The notes beneath the pieces were generated by a model that was not told where the DNA came from, did no database searches, and saw only the letters and a program-made list of their open reading frames with translations. A program made the translations under genes and the position numbers. From Margaritifera margaritifera (lineage: Eukaryota > Mollusca > Bivalvia > Unionida > Margaritiferidae): a stretch of 64,000 nt of DNA. Where the stretch lies: assembly GCA_029931535.1 (NCBI GenBank), contig JAQPZY010000270.1:1-64000 (forward strand), in the 5' to 3' direction. Of the stretch, positions 34,551 to 47,081 are shown piece by piece (position 1 is the first letter of the stretch; every line of letters begins with the position of its first letter).

Positions 34551-36270
34551 TATATATATTCATACTCTTGGAATAAGTTTTGGACAACATCAAAATTGGT
34601 GCCCGATAATAAATCTGAATGTTTCACCTTAAGCTTTGGTAAAGTAGCCCTTACATAATATCTATTTCCAACGTCCGACAGATCTCCTTTTGTTACATAT
34701 CATAAAGCTAACCTCAGTTCTCTTGACACAGAGAAGGACTTTCTGGTTGGTTTCTATTTACTTCTAAACAATCACGTATGTTTCAATGTTATTGACAAAA
34801 TGTGTATCAACGTGTTGGATGGGAGAGTAGAGAAGCTTTGAAGTTTTAGCTGTTATGAACTTAAGAATTTGTCGAAAACGTCAAGCTTTTGAGATTCATC
34901 TTTTAAATTTTGCAGTCTCTTCAACCACATACATATTTTACATTCCTTTTAGCAGTTTATAGTTTTTGTGTTTTTGATGCTCACTTTACAAGTACAATAC
35001 TATTTATCTAACATGCCAGGTGAATTTCTTCCTTTATGACTCTTTCTCTTTATCTTTGTCTCTCCTTTCTTTTTAATATTGCCTTTACAACATCTTAATT
35101 TTGAATTATTATATCGATATTGTTCTGCATTGCATGCATATCTTTATCACATTAGAGGTAGGATTTAATCTAATTTATAAGAGCATGTCACCGACCCATT
35201 TGTTTATATTTTGGAACATAAATTATGTTTAAAGGAAAACAAACTGTTTGTGTCGAACTAATTTAATTAAATGTAAACTGTGTAGAAAATGTGGTATTTA
35301 CCAAAGTTGTGATTTGTAGCACTTTTGCTCATTTTTTTTCTGCAATTGACAACTTTCACGATGCACAGAATCTCAAAATATCCATAAGCTCTTCATCTGC
35401 GAAAATAGTTTCGTCCATTACGGTCATGCTAGAGCTAGGAATTGGCGATTAGGTATTTAATCCCACCTGTGAGATGTAAAATAACATTCGTTTCATCCAT
35501 ATGAATAAAATAATTATGCCCTTTGATCATATTTAAAACATTTCTTTAATCGTACAGTGTGTCATGCTGGTCAACAGACCAATTGCCTTTGAAGGGTATT
35601 TTTTACTACGATAGTCTTTGGTAATTGCAACTACATTTAGATACAGGGAAAATAGTTATAAAGAACCAAGCTGAAGACGCCAATATTGAGTAATTACATG
35701 TTTTAGATAGTTCAAACGTTTGAATTTATGTTGTCAAAAGCAAATGCTTATAGGTATAAACACTAAACATTCTGATTCACAAAAATAGATATATGTTCTA
35801 AAAGAGATGAGGTAGTCCATACAGTTCGTGAGTGTGCAAATATAAAACAGAGAAAGTATTCACATTTTTGCAGACAAATCAATTGATAATGAGGCGCGTC
35901 AAAGGCGTAGCAATCGCATTTGTTGTGGTATACCAGGGGTAGCCTACCAGGACTGCAAGGCTTTGATATCATAATATTTGCTTAACAAGCTCTAGCTAGA
36001 CCTTGACGCTATTTAAATTCATCGTGCATACCGAGTTGGTAGGCGTACAATTTTTAATCGATTAAGTTCGAGCTGGTCAGTTTAAATAAAGCACAGACTT
36101 TTAATCGCTCCCTTTCGAATGTGAACCTCATACTTTCCAATAAATTTAAGCTCAAAGGTGTAAAGTTTCGTGTAAATTGAAACTACCGGTAGGACAGCAA
36201 AAGCGGTAATAAAATACTAGAATCAACTCAATTAGAAATCCAAAATCGCCATCATATTCCCGACAAAACT
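34551..36270. other. AT-rich DNA without a supported gene
   Basis: No frame of interest and no repeat structure was noticed. Confidence 0.5.
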
Positions 36271-36271
36271 G

Positions 36272-36752
36272 ATGGTTAATGGAAGTGTCTACAAAAGTAT
36301 GATCCCAGTGTGGCGCAAAATCATAAAATACAGCAGACTTTGTACAGATTTATCTGATCGTGATCGACCAGCGACCGCATATCAAGACAATAAAGATATT
36401 TGTACCACCGCCAAGCCAGTTCAACCAGCGACCACATATCAAAACAAGCAAGACATTTGTACCACAGCCAAGCCAGTTCACTCTGAAGATCAGTCATTGA
36501 GTCCGTTCAATCTGACTAGACAGTGTTAATGATACCAATCAGGACACCACCCCAGAGCCAAGCCCTATACGTCATCGAATAGTTGTTAGCGTTGTATCCC
36601 AACCTGATGCAATTTTAGATCTTCATCGGTTTGCACGCCTTTCACATGGGTTAACCGATGACGCCTGTGTCGCAACCGAAAGTGTGCCTACTTTGAGTAA
36701 ATCCGATGCGACAACTACTGAGACCACCCCAGAAAAGGAGCTTTATGAGTGA
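36272..36752 (+). pseudogene. Possible coding remnant with an in-frame 19-residue repeat
   Basis: A plus-strand frame (36272-36529) contains two adjacent 57-bp copies (36367-36423 and 36424-36480), each encoding 19 residues of the type PATxYQxxxDICTTAKPV. A second frame, open from about 36516 to the TGA at 36750-36752, continues with a Thr/Pro/Ser-rich stretch (DTTPEPSPIRHRI and SDATTTETTPEKELYE). The compositional match of the two frames suggests one frameshifted or spliced gene encoding a mucin-like or disordered region. The duplication preserving frame is the main argument for coding. No family is recognised. Confidence 0.3.
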
Positions 36753-37109
36753 CAATCACAATTGCCCAGCTCGCGGGCGGAGTCACATCAAGAATAAATA
36801 CCGAGGTCACAGATAATCCGCCTGACCGAATCACTATGAACACAAGCACATATAAACTCGTTGAATGTCCCATCATTTGCGGTAATTCATCTGTAACGGT
36901 CAATAACACGAACATTAAATATAAAACAACATCGGACGTTGCATGTGTATTTATCCCCAAAAAATTGTGTATTTGAACGCAAATGGCTATTTTTGTGACT
37001 TCTGTGACCTTGTACAAAGTTGTGTTATATTCTGTTTGAATGAAAAAAAAAATAGAAAATCACCATATAGTAAATATACAAAATTTTGCCATTTGAGGAA
37101 ATCATAGAC

Positions 37110-38080
37110 CTTTTTTATAAGCATAGTATAGATCTGACTCTTCCTCAAAGTTATCGTCCAATTACGATTTTAATCTGCCTCGGAAAATTATCAAATGCTA
37201 TTTGAAATCTAAGAATCAATAATTTTCCTGGTGTTCACAATATACTGGAGGAAAACCAAGCAGAATTCCGAACTGTATAATCAACAACAGACCATTTATT
37301 TGCACTACATGTCTGGAGGGGGGAGGAAGGGCAATGTGAACATCTTTCATCACTATTATTCTCGTTTTTCTAATCGATCTTGAATATTTCTTGCAACACA
37401 ATCAATATGCTGAGTGAATATTGATTGAGTAAGTTTGAAAGCTTCAGCATATCTCAATATATTGATTTTATTTTATGCAGACAACACTGTAATATTTGGG
37501 ATTTATGCAGATTTTTTAAAAGACAATCTTAACGCTTTTTACAAGTATGTTAAAGTATGGAAACTTAATAGTATCTTTACAAAAGAATAAGATCATTTTA
37601 TTTGGCAAAAGTAAAACCTTCAACTTAAATTTAAACTTGGAGGAAATACTATTTTTGCATGTGCTTATTCATGTCCCTTGGTGTATTTTTTTTCTCCAAA
37701 AACCGTTGATTTTTAAAGTCAGCAAACTCAACTTTGAACAAGTGAAGGAAGCAACGCATCTTACATTTTATAAATACGTAACACTTGTACATCCCCATCG
37801 AACTGCAATTACTGCTTTTGATCATAAAATGTTTACATATTTTGCTTTATTGTTGTGAAGTTTGTGAACCCGAATTTCGAACTTTACTTATTATCTCTAC
37901 GTCTAAATGCATATTTACCTGTTCTCATATTTGGAGCGAATATTCAGAGATTCCCTGTAGAGAAAGGGCGTTGGGAAAATATACGACATCACGATAGAAA
38001 TTAATATCTTTGTGAGAAAAATAACATTGCTGATGAATACCGCTCTTTGTAAGGCTCTCCATTCTTTTCAATTAAAAGAT
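37110..38080 (+). pseudogene. Non-LTR retrotransposon reverse-transcriptase fragment
   Basis: About 37140-37300 encodes SYRPITILICLGKLSNAI and ENQAEFRTV plus STTDHLFALH, which are reverse-transcriptase motifs 1 to 2a of LINEs. After a deletion, about 37478-37500 gives YADNTVIFG-like residues, where the catalytic YADD has become YADN. A frame then runs 37547-37858 with KTFNLNLNLEEIL and EQVKEATHLTFYKYVTL. About 37785-37997 has ILLYCCEVCEPEF, corresponding to the thumb and the conserved YG.E.WG-type motif (here YCCEVCE). The central fingers/palm part is missing and several frames are used. The piece is dead. Its motifs fit the same family as the remnant at 22.1-22.4 kb. Confidence 0.75.
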
Positions 38081-39358
38081 CTTGATTTGTGAAATCCTAG
38101 TTTTATATTGGACCAAATGTGGGGAAATTTAAACAATTGTTTTAAACGGGAAATATTTCTACATTGGTGAAGCTAAAAAAATTCTTGCAAATAGTAATTA
38201 AGAAGTTTGCATAACCGTTATTGCGGTAATAGCTATAACACATGAGTTGAGAAGCACTCCGTTTTTCTATACATGTCATTTGTTTGAATTGATCTTCTTA
38301 TCAATCAGTTAAATATAGTTTCTAGGATACGCAACAATTTTTCGTTCAGAGTTGTGATGGTTGTTGCTCGTTGGAAATTTGCTGTAAAATTCACATTTAA
38401 ATGTAGTTTTACCTCATTGAAGAAACAACATTATATTATGTTAAAGATTATATAATATCTAAATATTCTTCAGAATAAATTTGCTACCTATCTGTCATAG
38501 TAATGTACGCTCAGATTACTAGATTGAAAAACCTAATAAATTCAAAATATCAATATGAATGACGAATGATACGCTTCTCTTAATTATTGTTTCCAAATAC
38601 AGACACGTACACATACAGCCTACCTTTGATATAAAGTCAACCTTCCTTCAGCGACAAATATGGTCTTATAATGAGGATGGCGGTAAAATGGTTTCTGATC
38701 TGACGAAATATTAGGAGCAAGGACAGATAAATAGAGTGATAGAGACTTAAATACAAAATGTAAAGATGAACGAATAAAGACAAAAAATGATTTAATGAAC
38801 TATAAATCAAATAAATTTAATTCCTAATAATTGAACAAATGCAAAACTTACATCCTGTGTCGTTCGATAGATTTTTATGAGATCATGAGACATTTCAATA
38901 TTTTGGTCCGTACAACAAAAAATTTCATAATTGTTTTGTGATTTTTAAATTTCGTGTTAAGCGAAATATTTTTCTTAGTATGATGTCGAAGTCTAAATCA
39001 CCAGAGAAGGCCAAGAATCATTTATCGTCTTGAATTCTGATGAGCAAACATTTCTTCGAAATGAGCCCTGTTATCAAGGAATCTCACATTTTTCCGGAAT
39101 TTAGGTGATTTCACGATTTCCACATATGAAATCTCTTTTCACACCCGTTGTGTGATTACACAGAATGAACTTACTGGTTTAAAGATAAATGGATTATATC
39201 AATGCCCGCCGAAATTAACTGGCCTTATAATGAGCGCAGTTCTTGTAGAAAATATCCTTTTGTCCAACAATTAGAAAAGTCAATTGCAGAAAACGAGGGT
39301 AACGTTATCACACGGGTACTATAAAGTCAGAAAATTATTTCTGAACGATTTTTTGGCA

Positions 39359-39469
<111 letters not shown>

Positions 39470-40217
39470 TAAAGTAAAACAAATGAACCCCTATATTCCA
39501 AAAACAGAGAGAGAAGCGCTTGTTCCTGGGATTACACGTTGTAGTTATGGATACATTAATATATGAATACATTTATCTAGAAACACAAAAAATAATTAAA
39601 AAGGATTAGAAAGGTATAACACGGCTCATGCAGAAATCGAAACTGCGTTGCGTGTAATGGCACGCGTGGACTATGTCTCGTGCGTCATAGCCATATTCAA
39701 CTCAGCCATCCTCCCATTTCCAAAATGGAAGGAAAAAGGTAGAAAGAAAGCATTCGAGGATCAAGGGAACCAAATAGCCAGACACGATTATCATTATTAT
39801 TATTATGATTATTACGTCTTCAGACAAGCTTCTCTTGCAATATAAATACATTTATCTTTGTTTCTCGTTGTGGCACTCATGTGAGAAATGTAAAGGCGGA
39901 AGCAGTATATACTGCACCGCGAATCATGGCACCCTATGAAGTACGATCTCATCGCAATGACTAGGTCAGGCCCAGCAGTATAGCGCTATAGCGCCGATAG
40001 CTTCCATCCAAATTCGTTGGACTTTTTGTTATAAAAAAGATCCCTTTCAAGACATTTAGAAAATTTGTTATTTTGTTTGTGGGGCTTTTTAATTTTTTTT
40101 TTGCGTTTTTGTCTTGAGTTTCGATATCTTTATTATTGTTGATAGTTGTTGTGTTCTGTTCTCGAAACGTAGCGAAACTTTCTTGTTTTTATCTCCTCCC
40201 TGTTTTCCAAATTTGGT

Positions 40218-40220
<3 letters not shown>

Positions 40221-40262
<42 letters not shown>
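40221..40262. repeat. (TA)n microsatellite
   Basis: About 40 bp of AT dinucleotides. Confidence 0.95.
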
Positions 40263-40267
<5 letters not shown>

Positions 40268-40404
40268 TTATATCATTTGTGTCTTGTATATAGATGTAAA
40301 TTTATAATTAAAATATCATGTATATACCTTGCACTTATAAATAGAATTTCAGTTGACTTGTCCCACGGCTGCACGTTAATGTTTTTGTGCCCTTCCTGAT
40401 ACTT

Positions 40405-42175
40405 TTTTTCTCGAGGCAAGCGTAACAACCGCCACTGATGTGACGACATCATAAGCGATGGTTGGAAGTGCACAATGATTATTTGCTCAAAGTTAGGTAA
40501 GAAATTGACGTTGCTGAGAAATATTGTACAACTATTTCAGTGATCGCATATACATTTGATGTCTTTGCTGTTTCATTAGAAGGAACTTTCAATATGTATG
40601 CAAATAATACTTCTCCCTTGTTCAGACCGCAAAAACAACGGAACAGCCAACCTCGGTAATTGCATTTCAATTTAATCCGGTTGAAAAGTAACTGTCTGCG
40701 AAATTGTACAGCGCGAAGCAGCTAATTATATCAGGAAACAATCTCTACATTGCAAGTGCATATATCTATAAGGTCAAACACACATAAATTTACATGTATA
40801 TATATATATATATATATATTTATATCAATGTAGATACATTTTCTGAAGATACTGAATGGTAAAAAATGTTTGGGATGGAAGTCAATATAATGTGAAATGG
40901 TGAGACTAAAATAACAGAATATTGTCAATTTTGCGCAAATAAATTGCGTGTTTGTTTCTATCTTGGGATTGATTATTTTATATGTTGAGAAAACCATGAC
41001 AGTTCCTTACCTGCTTCACAAGCTTCATTTAGATTTGTGTATCCCATTTTGCATGGGCAGGTGAGAGTTGCAGTATTGCATTTTGCAAAGGTGTCACGAC
41101 AGTCAGCGTCAACTACACACGTCGAATTCAGATCTGTGATAGAGATATTAGAGCAGAAGAACTTAGTCTTTGCACAAGAAGAGAGAGAGCAATAGTTTAA
41201 TCATGAAATAGCTGCTTATATGAGATGTTTGTAACTTTACAACTTTGTTCTCGTGTAAAATAAGAATAGACGGTTCATAATGCCAAACTTTACATTTTGA
41301 CAATTTTAAGCGATAATGTAACCAACGGATTGCCACTTTTCTAGCGTGACCTGCCAATACATTCTGCTTATCTGCTCTACACTTATTACTGCCATTTGTG
41401 TATTCTGTTTTATATGAACAGGTATTGGGTACCAATATCAATGTATTCGGCCTGGTCATCACAATACAATAAACATCCATACCGCATCTGAATTCAAATG
41501 TGTAAGAATTAAAGTGGATACTGAACTGAGGGTATCTTGGCATAATTGTAGCAATATAATTTCGGTACATCACATAAGGATCCGCTTAGCTCATATGCAT
41601 TGACAGAATCTTAAACAGCGCACGTTGTGCATTAAGAACAGAAGTAGGATAATTGGAATTACTGGGCTGTGACTCCTCTAAATACCTAAATGGAACGCTG
41701 GAAATGGAAATTGTTGAAAATTTGAATAATATAAGTATCAGGCTCAAATCGGGATTAATTCCAACAAATCGTGGTAAAGTAATGCTGCAGAAACTAAAGT
41801 CAGGAGGCCAGGCAATTAGGGGCAATAATTTACATAAATGATGATGTGGAATGCTGGAGACCAAATCATTGTCTCAATTATATAAACTGGCATGACAAAT
41901 ATTGTTGAAATCGAACTACAATTTTCAGAGTAATAATATGGAAACCAATGTCAAGTCGATAATCATGTGAACATACGTTCTGTAAGTTTACAAGAAAATG
42001 CTTGAAATCCAAGAAATATAAGTTCTTTTCAATATAAAGGCGAATGATCAACTGAGTTGAATCTCAACAATCCATGGAAAATTAAAGGTGCCGAAATCAA
42101 GGTCATGACGATGGCAATTAATGACAATGATCGAAACTGTTTTTTTCTGGCAGACAAGCAAAAGCTGAACATTTT
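40405..42175. repeat. Segmental duplication, copy 1 (about 1.77 kb)
   Basis: This segment matches 43095-44857 in direct orientation with an offset of about 2,690 bp and, by eye, well over 90% identity. Shared landmarks include caaccgccactgatgtgacg (about 40429), the exon at 41011-41133, gaactgagggtat (about 41523), and aagcaaaagctgaac at the end. Small indels occur throughout. Confidence 0.92.
41011..41133 (-). CDS. EGF-like cysteine-rich exon, copy 1 (open)
   Basis: On the minus strand an acceptor (tatcacag) precedes 41133 and a donor GTAAGG follows 41011. The 123-bp exon is phase 1 on both sides, so it can be duplicated or skipped without a frameshift. It encodes LNSTCVVDADCRDTFAKCNT, then ATLTCPCKMGYTNLNEACEA. 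The spacing C-V-V-D-A-D-C, C, C-P-C and G-Y is that of an EGF/EB-like module seen in arrays in molluscan secreted or receptor proteins. All codons are open. It would be one internal exon of a multi-module minus-strand gene. No further exons are seen in the window. Confidence 0.65.
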
Positions 42176-42900
42176 GGTAGTCATATAGTCTGTTCGTTCC
42201 TTGTACGAGAATTCAGCAGAAAATGAAAACGAAATATAATGTTTGATAAAAGTTAGTTACAATCTTGATTTGTATGGAAAATTCACGTTTCGAATCTGTG
42301 CAGCTACGAAAGGGCATAAGTCCTGTAAATGATGTCACACAATGCTGCAAATTGAACATTTTTGAGGTCTTTACAAGGTAGAGCCGCATACCTAATTTGA
42401 CTGAAATTCAGCTTTAATTGCTAAAGTTACAATACAGAACCTGAAGTCAGGAGGATGGTTAATCAATAGTTATAATGTCTGTAAAGGTTGCGGCGAAAAA
42501 CTGCAATTGAACTCATTGAAAGATTACTGGACAGAAAGCCATACACCAGAAATGGTTGAAACCCTGCAAACCTTCCACGAAGTCTAACATTTCTTGGTAC
42601 TGTCACACTGTGGCAATTTGTTATGGGATAATTAGAAATCAGGGGACATAACTCCTCTAAATGACGATATGGAAGGCTTAGAATTAAACTCATTCGATGT
42701 CTTCTTGATATAAAGCATCACAACAAATTTGGTTAAAATCCAATAATTCCCAGTCAAGTTATCTTGTGGAAACCGATTATTTCATAGAGGAATGAACAAA
42801 CGTACGGGCGAAAGGATGGAAAACGTGATTACAAATTGCTATTTTGACCAGCTCAACAAAAACCTTACTTAGAATGAACCCAAATACAATGATGAATGAT
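41640..42900. repeat. Degenerate dispersed repeat of the 'aactcctctaaat ... aaaccgatg' type
   Basis: Phrases like gtgactcctctaaatacctaaatgg (within 41668-41695), ccagtcaag..tatcttgtgg and gaaaccgat recur in diverged form through this stretch, for example near 41668 and again near 42647-42775. I associate this repeat with bivalve genomes. The second segmental copy contains part of it at 44360-44850. Confidence 0.5.
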
Positions 42901-43094
42901 TTATAAAGAAAACGATGAGTGACTATGTAAATCGGTGAACGATGAATGTTCCATGAAACGCGAATACATTTTTTGAATGGATCAGTTACAGGCTGCTGCT
43001 AAAAAGCGAATGTCGTAAGTGCCTTTCGCATGATACATAAGGATAAGATTCCTTATACTGAACCCAGTTCTTCATTTCTATTAATCCCTGATAT

Positions 43095-44857
43095 TGTTTT
43101 TCTCGACACAAGCATAACAACCGCCACTGATGTGACGACATCATAAGCGATGGATGGATGTGTACAATTATTATTTGATGAAAGTTAGGTAAGAAATTGA
43201 CGTTGCTGAGAAATATTGTACAACTATTTCAGTGATCGCATATACATTTGATGTCTTTGCTGTTTCATTAGAAGGAACTTTCAATATGTATGCAAATAAT
43301 ACTTCTCCTTGTTCAGACAGCCAACAACGGAAAACCCAACTTCGGTAATAGCATTTCAATTTAATCCGGAGGAAAAGTAACTGTCTGCGAAATTGTACAG
43401 CGCGAAGCAGCTAATTACATCATGAAACAATCTCTTCATTGCAAGTGCATATATCTATAATGTCAAACACACATAAATTTACATGTATATATATGTATAT
43501 AAATATATATATATCAATACAGATACATTTTCTGAAGATACTGAATGGTTAAAAATGTTTGGCAAAGAAAGTCAATATAATGTCAAATGGTGAGACTAAA
43601 ATAACAGAATACTTTCAATTTTGCGAAAATAAATTGCGTGTTTGTTTCTATCTTGGGATTGGTAATTCTATATGTTGAGAAAACCATGACAGTTCCTTAC
43701 CTGCTTCACAAGCTCAATTTACATTAGTATATCCCATTTTGCATAGGCAGGTGAGAGTTGCAGTATTGCATTTTGCAAAGGTGTCACGACAGTCAGCGTC
43801 AACTCCACACGTCGAATTCAGATCTGTGATATAGATATTAGAGCAGAAGAACTTAGTCTTTCCACGATGAAGAAGAGAGAGCAATAGTTTAATCATGAGA
43901 TATCTGCTTATATGAGATGTTTGTAACTTTACAACTTTGATCTCGTGTAAATAAAGTATAGATGGTTCATAATGCCAAAGTTTAAATTTTGATAATTTTA
44001 AGCGATAATGTAGCCAACGGATTGCCACTTTTCTAGCGTGACCTGCCCACACAATCTGCTTATCTGCTTTACGCTTATCACTGCCATTTGTGTAGTCTGT
44101 TTTATATGAACAGGTATTGGGTACCAGTATCAATGTATTCAGCCTGGTCATCACAAAACAATAAACATCCATACCGCATCTGAATTCAAATGTGTAAGAA
44201 TTATAGTGGATACTGAACTGAGGGTATATTGGCATAATTGTAGCAATATAGTTTCGGCACATAACGTAAGCATCCGCTTAGCTCATATGCATTGACAGAA
44301 TCTAAAAATGCGTTGTTGTGGATTAAGAACAGTAGTAGGAGAATTGGAATTCCTGGGCTGTGACTCCTCTAAATACCTAAACGGAACGCTGGAAATGGAA
44401 ATTGTTGAAGATTTTAATAATATAAGTATCAGGCTCAAAACGGCATGAATTCCAACAAATCGTGATAAAGTAATGTTGCAGAGACTAAAGTCAGGATGCC
44501 CGGCAATTAGGGGCCATCATTTCTATACATGATGATGTGGTATGCTGGAGATCAAATCATTGTCTCATTTATATACACTTGCTTGAGAAATATTGTTGAA
44601 ATAGAACTACAATTTTCAGAGAAATAATATGAAATGCAAAGTCAAGTTGACAATCACGCGAACATACGTTCTGTCAAGATTTGAAGAAAATGCAAGAAAT
44701 CCAAGAAATTCAAGTTCATTTCAATATATAGGCGCATGATCAATTGGGTTGAATCTCATCAATCCATGGAAAATTAAAGGTGCCGAAATCAAGGTCTTGA
44801 CGATGGCAATTAATGACAATGATCGAAACTGTTTTCTGGCAGACAAGCAAAAGCTGA
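43095..44857. repeat. Segmental duplication, copy 2 (about 1.76 kb)
   Basis: This is the direct counterpart of 40405-42175. It ends in aagcaaaagctgaac, at which point the satellite array begins, whereas copy 1 continues into different sequence (attttggtag). The spacer 42176-43094 is unique in the window. Confidence 0.92.
43701..43823 (-). pseudogene. EGF-like cysteine-rich exon, copy 2 (with stop codon)
   Basis: Same 123-bp exon as at 41011-41133, with the same acceptor and donor borders. Differences are Val to Gly after the first Cys, Pro to Leu in the C-x-C, Leu to Val, two silent changes, and a Glu codon changed to TGA just before the final ACEA. With the stop at about 43716-43714 it would truncate any product, so this copy is probably dead unless it is skipped, which its phase-1/1 symmetry would allow. 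Confidence 0.7.
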
Positions 44858-45201
44858 ACTAAAGACAGGATGGAGACTTTACTTTCCCTTTTCAATGTTA
44901 GAAGGCTTTTGCATGCAGATTGGGCCCCATCTTCATGTATATGACTTCCTGTCCGTGGAATGGAATAATCCTGAAACAACACAAGCATTGGAGTACAATA
45001 ACAGATTTTTTCCAGGCGCCTCCATGGGGAAATCAGCAGTGGAAAAAGATGCACAAGGTGAAAACCACTAACAGAGATGTAAAATGGCTTCCAATAATTA
45101 ACTAGTGAATTAACGCTTAGTACAATATTGCTTCTATCTTGCTTTTGTGACGACATTTTGTCATCGTTTTTTGAATTTGTCCTAAGTGACACAAGACGAA
45201 T

Positions 45202-45700
45202 ACTTTCATTTAATAACACTAAAGATAGGCTGGACACCTTTCTTTAACTTTCCAATATAAGGAAGGCTTGTGCATGTATACTTGGATCCATCTACATGAA
45301 TATGCCTTCCTCTCAGTAGAATGGAGTAAACATGAAACAACAAAAGCATTGGGGAACATTGCTTGTGTTGTTTCATGTTTGTCCCATTCCAATGCCAAGT
45401 AGGATTTTGCATGTAGATTGGGCCACATCTACATGAATATGCCTTCCTGTCCATGGAATGGAATAATCATTAAACAACACAAGTATTGGAGTACAATAAC
45501 AGATTTTTTTCCACGGGGTAAAATGGGAAAAACAGCAGTGGAAAAAGATGCACAAGGTGAAAAGCACCAACAGAGATGTAAAATGTCTTCCAATAATTAA
45601 CTAGTAAATTACCGTTTAGTACAATATTGCTTCTATCATGCTTTTGTGATGAGATTGTGTCATCTTTTTCTGAATCTGTCCAAAGTGACACAGGATATTT
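45202..45700. repeat. Representative long (about 499-bp) satellite monomer with internal dyads
   Basis: This copy contains two related blocks: ggaaggcttgtgcatgtata ... ggatcc ... tctacatgaatatgccttcc, then aggattttgcatgtagattg ... tctacatgaatatgccttcc. Each block is an imperfect inverted repeat. Equivalent long monomers start at 46064, 47442, 48302, 49162, 51609, 56021, 57242, 59685, 61616 and 62994. Confidence 0.85.
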
Positions 45701-46914
45701 ACTTTCATTTAATAAAACTAAAGATACGATGGACACTTTACTTACCTTTTCAATGTCAGAAGGCTTTTGCATATAGATTGGGCCCCATCTTCATGTATAT
45801 TTCTTCCTGTCCGTGGAATGAAATAATCCTAAAACAACACAAGCATTGGAGAACAATAACAGATTTTTTTTTTCCAGGGGCCCCCATGGGGAAATCAGCA
45901 GTGGAAAAAGATACACAAGGTGAAAAGCACCAACAGAGATATAAAATGGCTTCCAATAATTCGCTAGTAAATTACCGCATAGTACAATATTGCTTGTATC
46001 TTGCTTTTGTGACGACATTTTGTCATCTTATTCTGAATTTGTCCAAAGTGACACAGAACGTTTACTTTCATTTAATCAAACTTAAGATAGGCTGTAAACC
46101 TTTCTTTACCCTTCCAATGTCAGGAAGGCTTATGCATGTAGATTGGGCCCAATCTACATGAATATGCCTTCCTCTCAGTGGGATGGAATAAACATGAAAC
46201 AAAAAAAGCATTCGAGTGCATTGCTTTGGTTATTTTCTCTTTGTTGCATTCTAATCTCAAGAAGGCTTCCGCATGTAGATTGGGCCAATCTATATGAATA
46301 TGCCTTCTCTTCCTGGAATGGAATAAATATGAAACAACAAAAACATTGGAGTACATTTTTCTTCAGTGATCTGCAAGGGGAAATCAGCAGTGGAAAAACA
46401 TGCACAAGGTGAAATGCACCAACAGAGATATGAAATGGCTTCCAATAATTAACTAGCGAATTACTTCTTAGTGCAATATTGCTTCTATCTTGCTTTGGTG
46501 ACGACCTTTTGTCACCATTCTCTGAATATGTCCAAAGTGACACAGGACGTTTACTTTCATTTAATAAAACTAAAGATAAAATGGAGACTTTACTTTACCT
46601 TTTCAATGTTAGAAGGGATTGGCATGTAGATTGGTCCACATCTTCATGTATATTTCTTCCTGTCCGTGGAATGGAATAATCCTGAAACAACAGAAGCATT
46701 GGCAAACAATAAAAGATTTTTTTTCCAGGGGCCTCCAAGGGGGAAATAAGCAGTGGAAAAAGATGCACAAGGTGAAAAGCACCAACAGAGATGTAAAATG
46801 GTTTCAAAAAATTCCCTAGTAAATTACCGATTAGAACAATATTGCTTCTATCTTCCTTTGTGACGACATTTTGTCATCTTTTTCTGAATTTGTCCAAAGT
46901 GACACAGGACGTTT

Positions 46915-47081
46915 ACTTTCATTTCATAAAACTAAAGATACGATGGACACCTTACTTTACCTTTTCAATGTCAGAAGGCTTTTGCATGTAGATTGGTCCC
47001 AAACTTCATGTATATTTCTTTCTGTCCGTGGAATGGAATAATCCTGAAACAACACAAGCATTGAAGAACAATAAAAGAATT
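46915..47081. repeat. Truncated (about 166-bp) satellite monomer
   Basis: The monomer runs from the landmark to acaataaaag and then jumps directly to the next tctttcattta, missing about 195 bp of the basic unit. The same junction type recurs at about 51249, 53343, 55661, 59326 and 62635. Confidence 0.88.

Noticed and set aside
34169..34658. Long frames of Met-Tyr-Val-Cys or His-Thr-Tyr-Ile type
   Set aside because: These are translations of the GTAT microsatellite.
40479..40670. Minus-strand frame repeated at 43171-43359
   Set aside because: It is part of the segmental duplication. There is an indel between copies near the start, no domain and no convincing splice borders.
41163..41573. Minus-strand 136-codon frame next to the EGF-like exon, shared with the second segmental copy (43850-44262)
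   Set aside because: The two copies differ mostly by amino-acid-changing substitutions, as expected without selection, and the frame covers the sequence just upstream of the exon acceptor. It is best read as intron.
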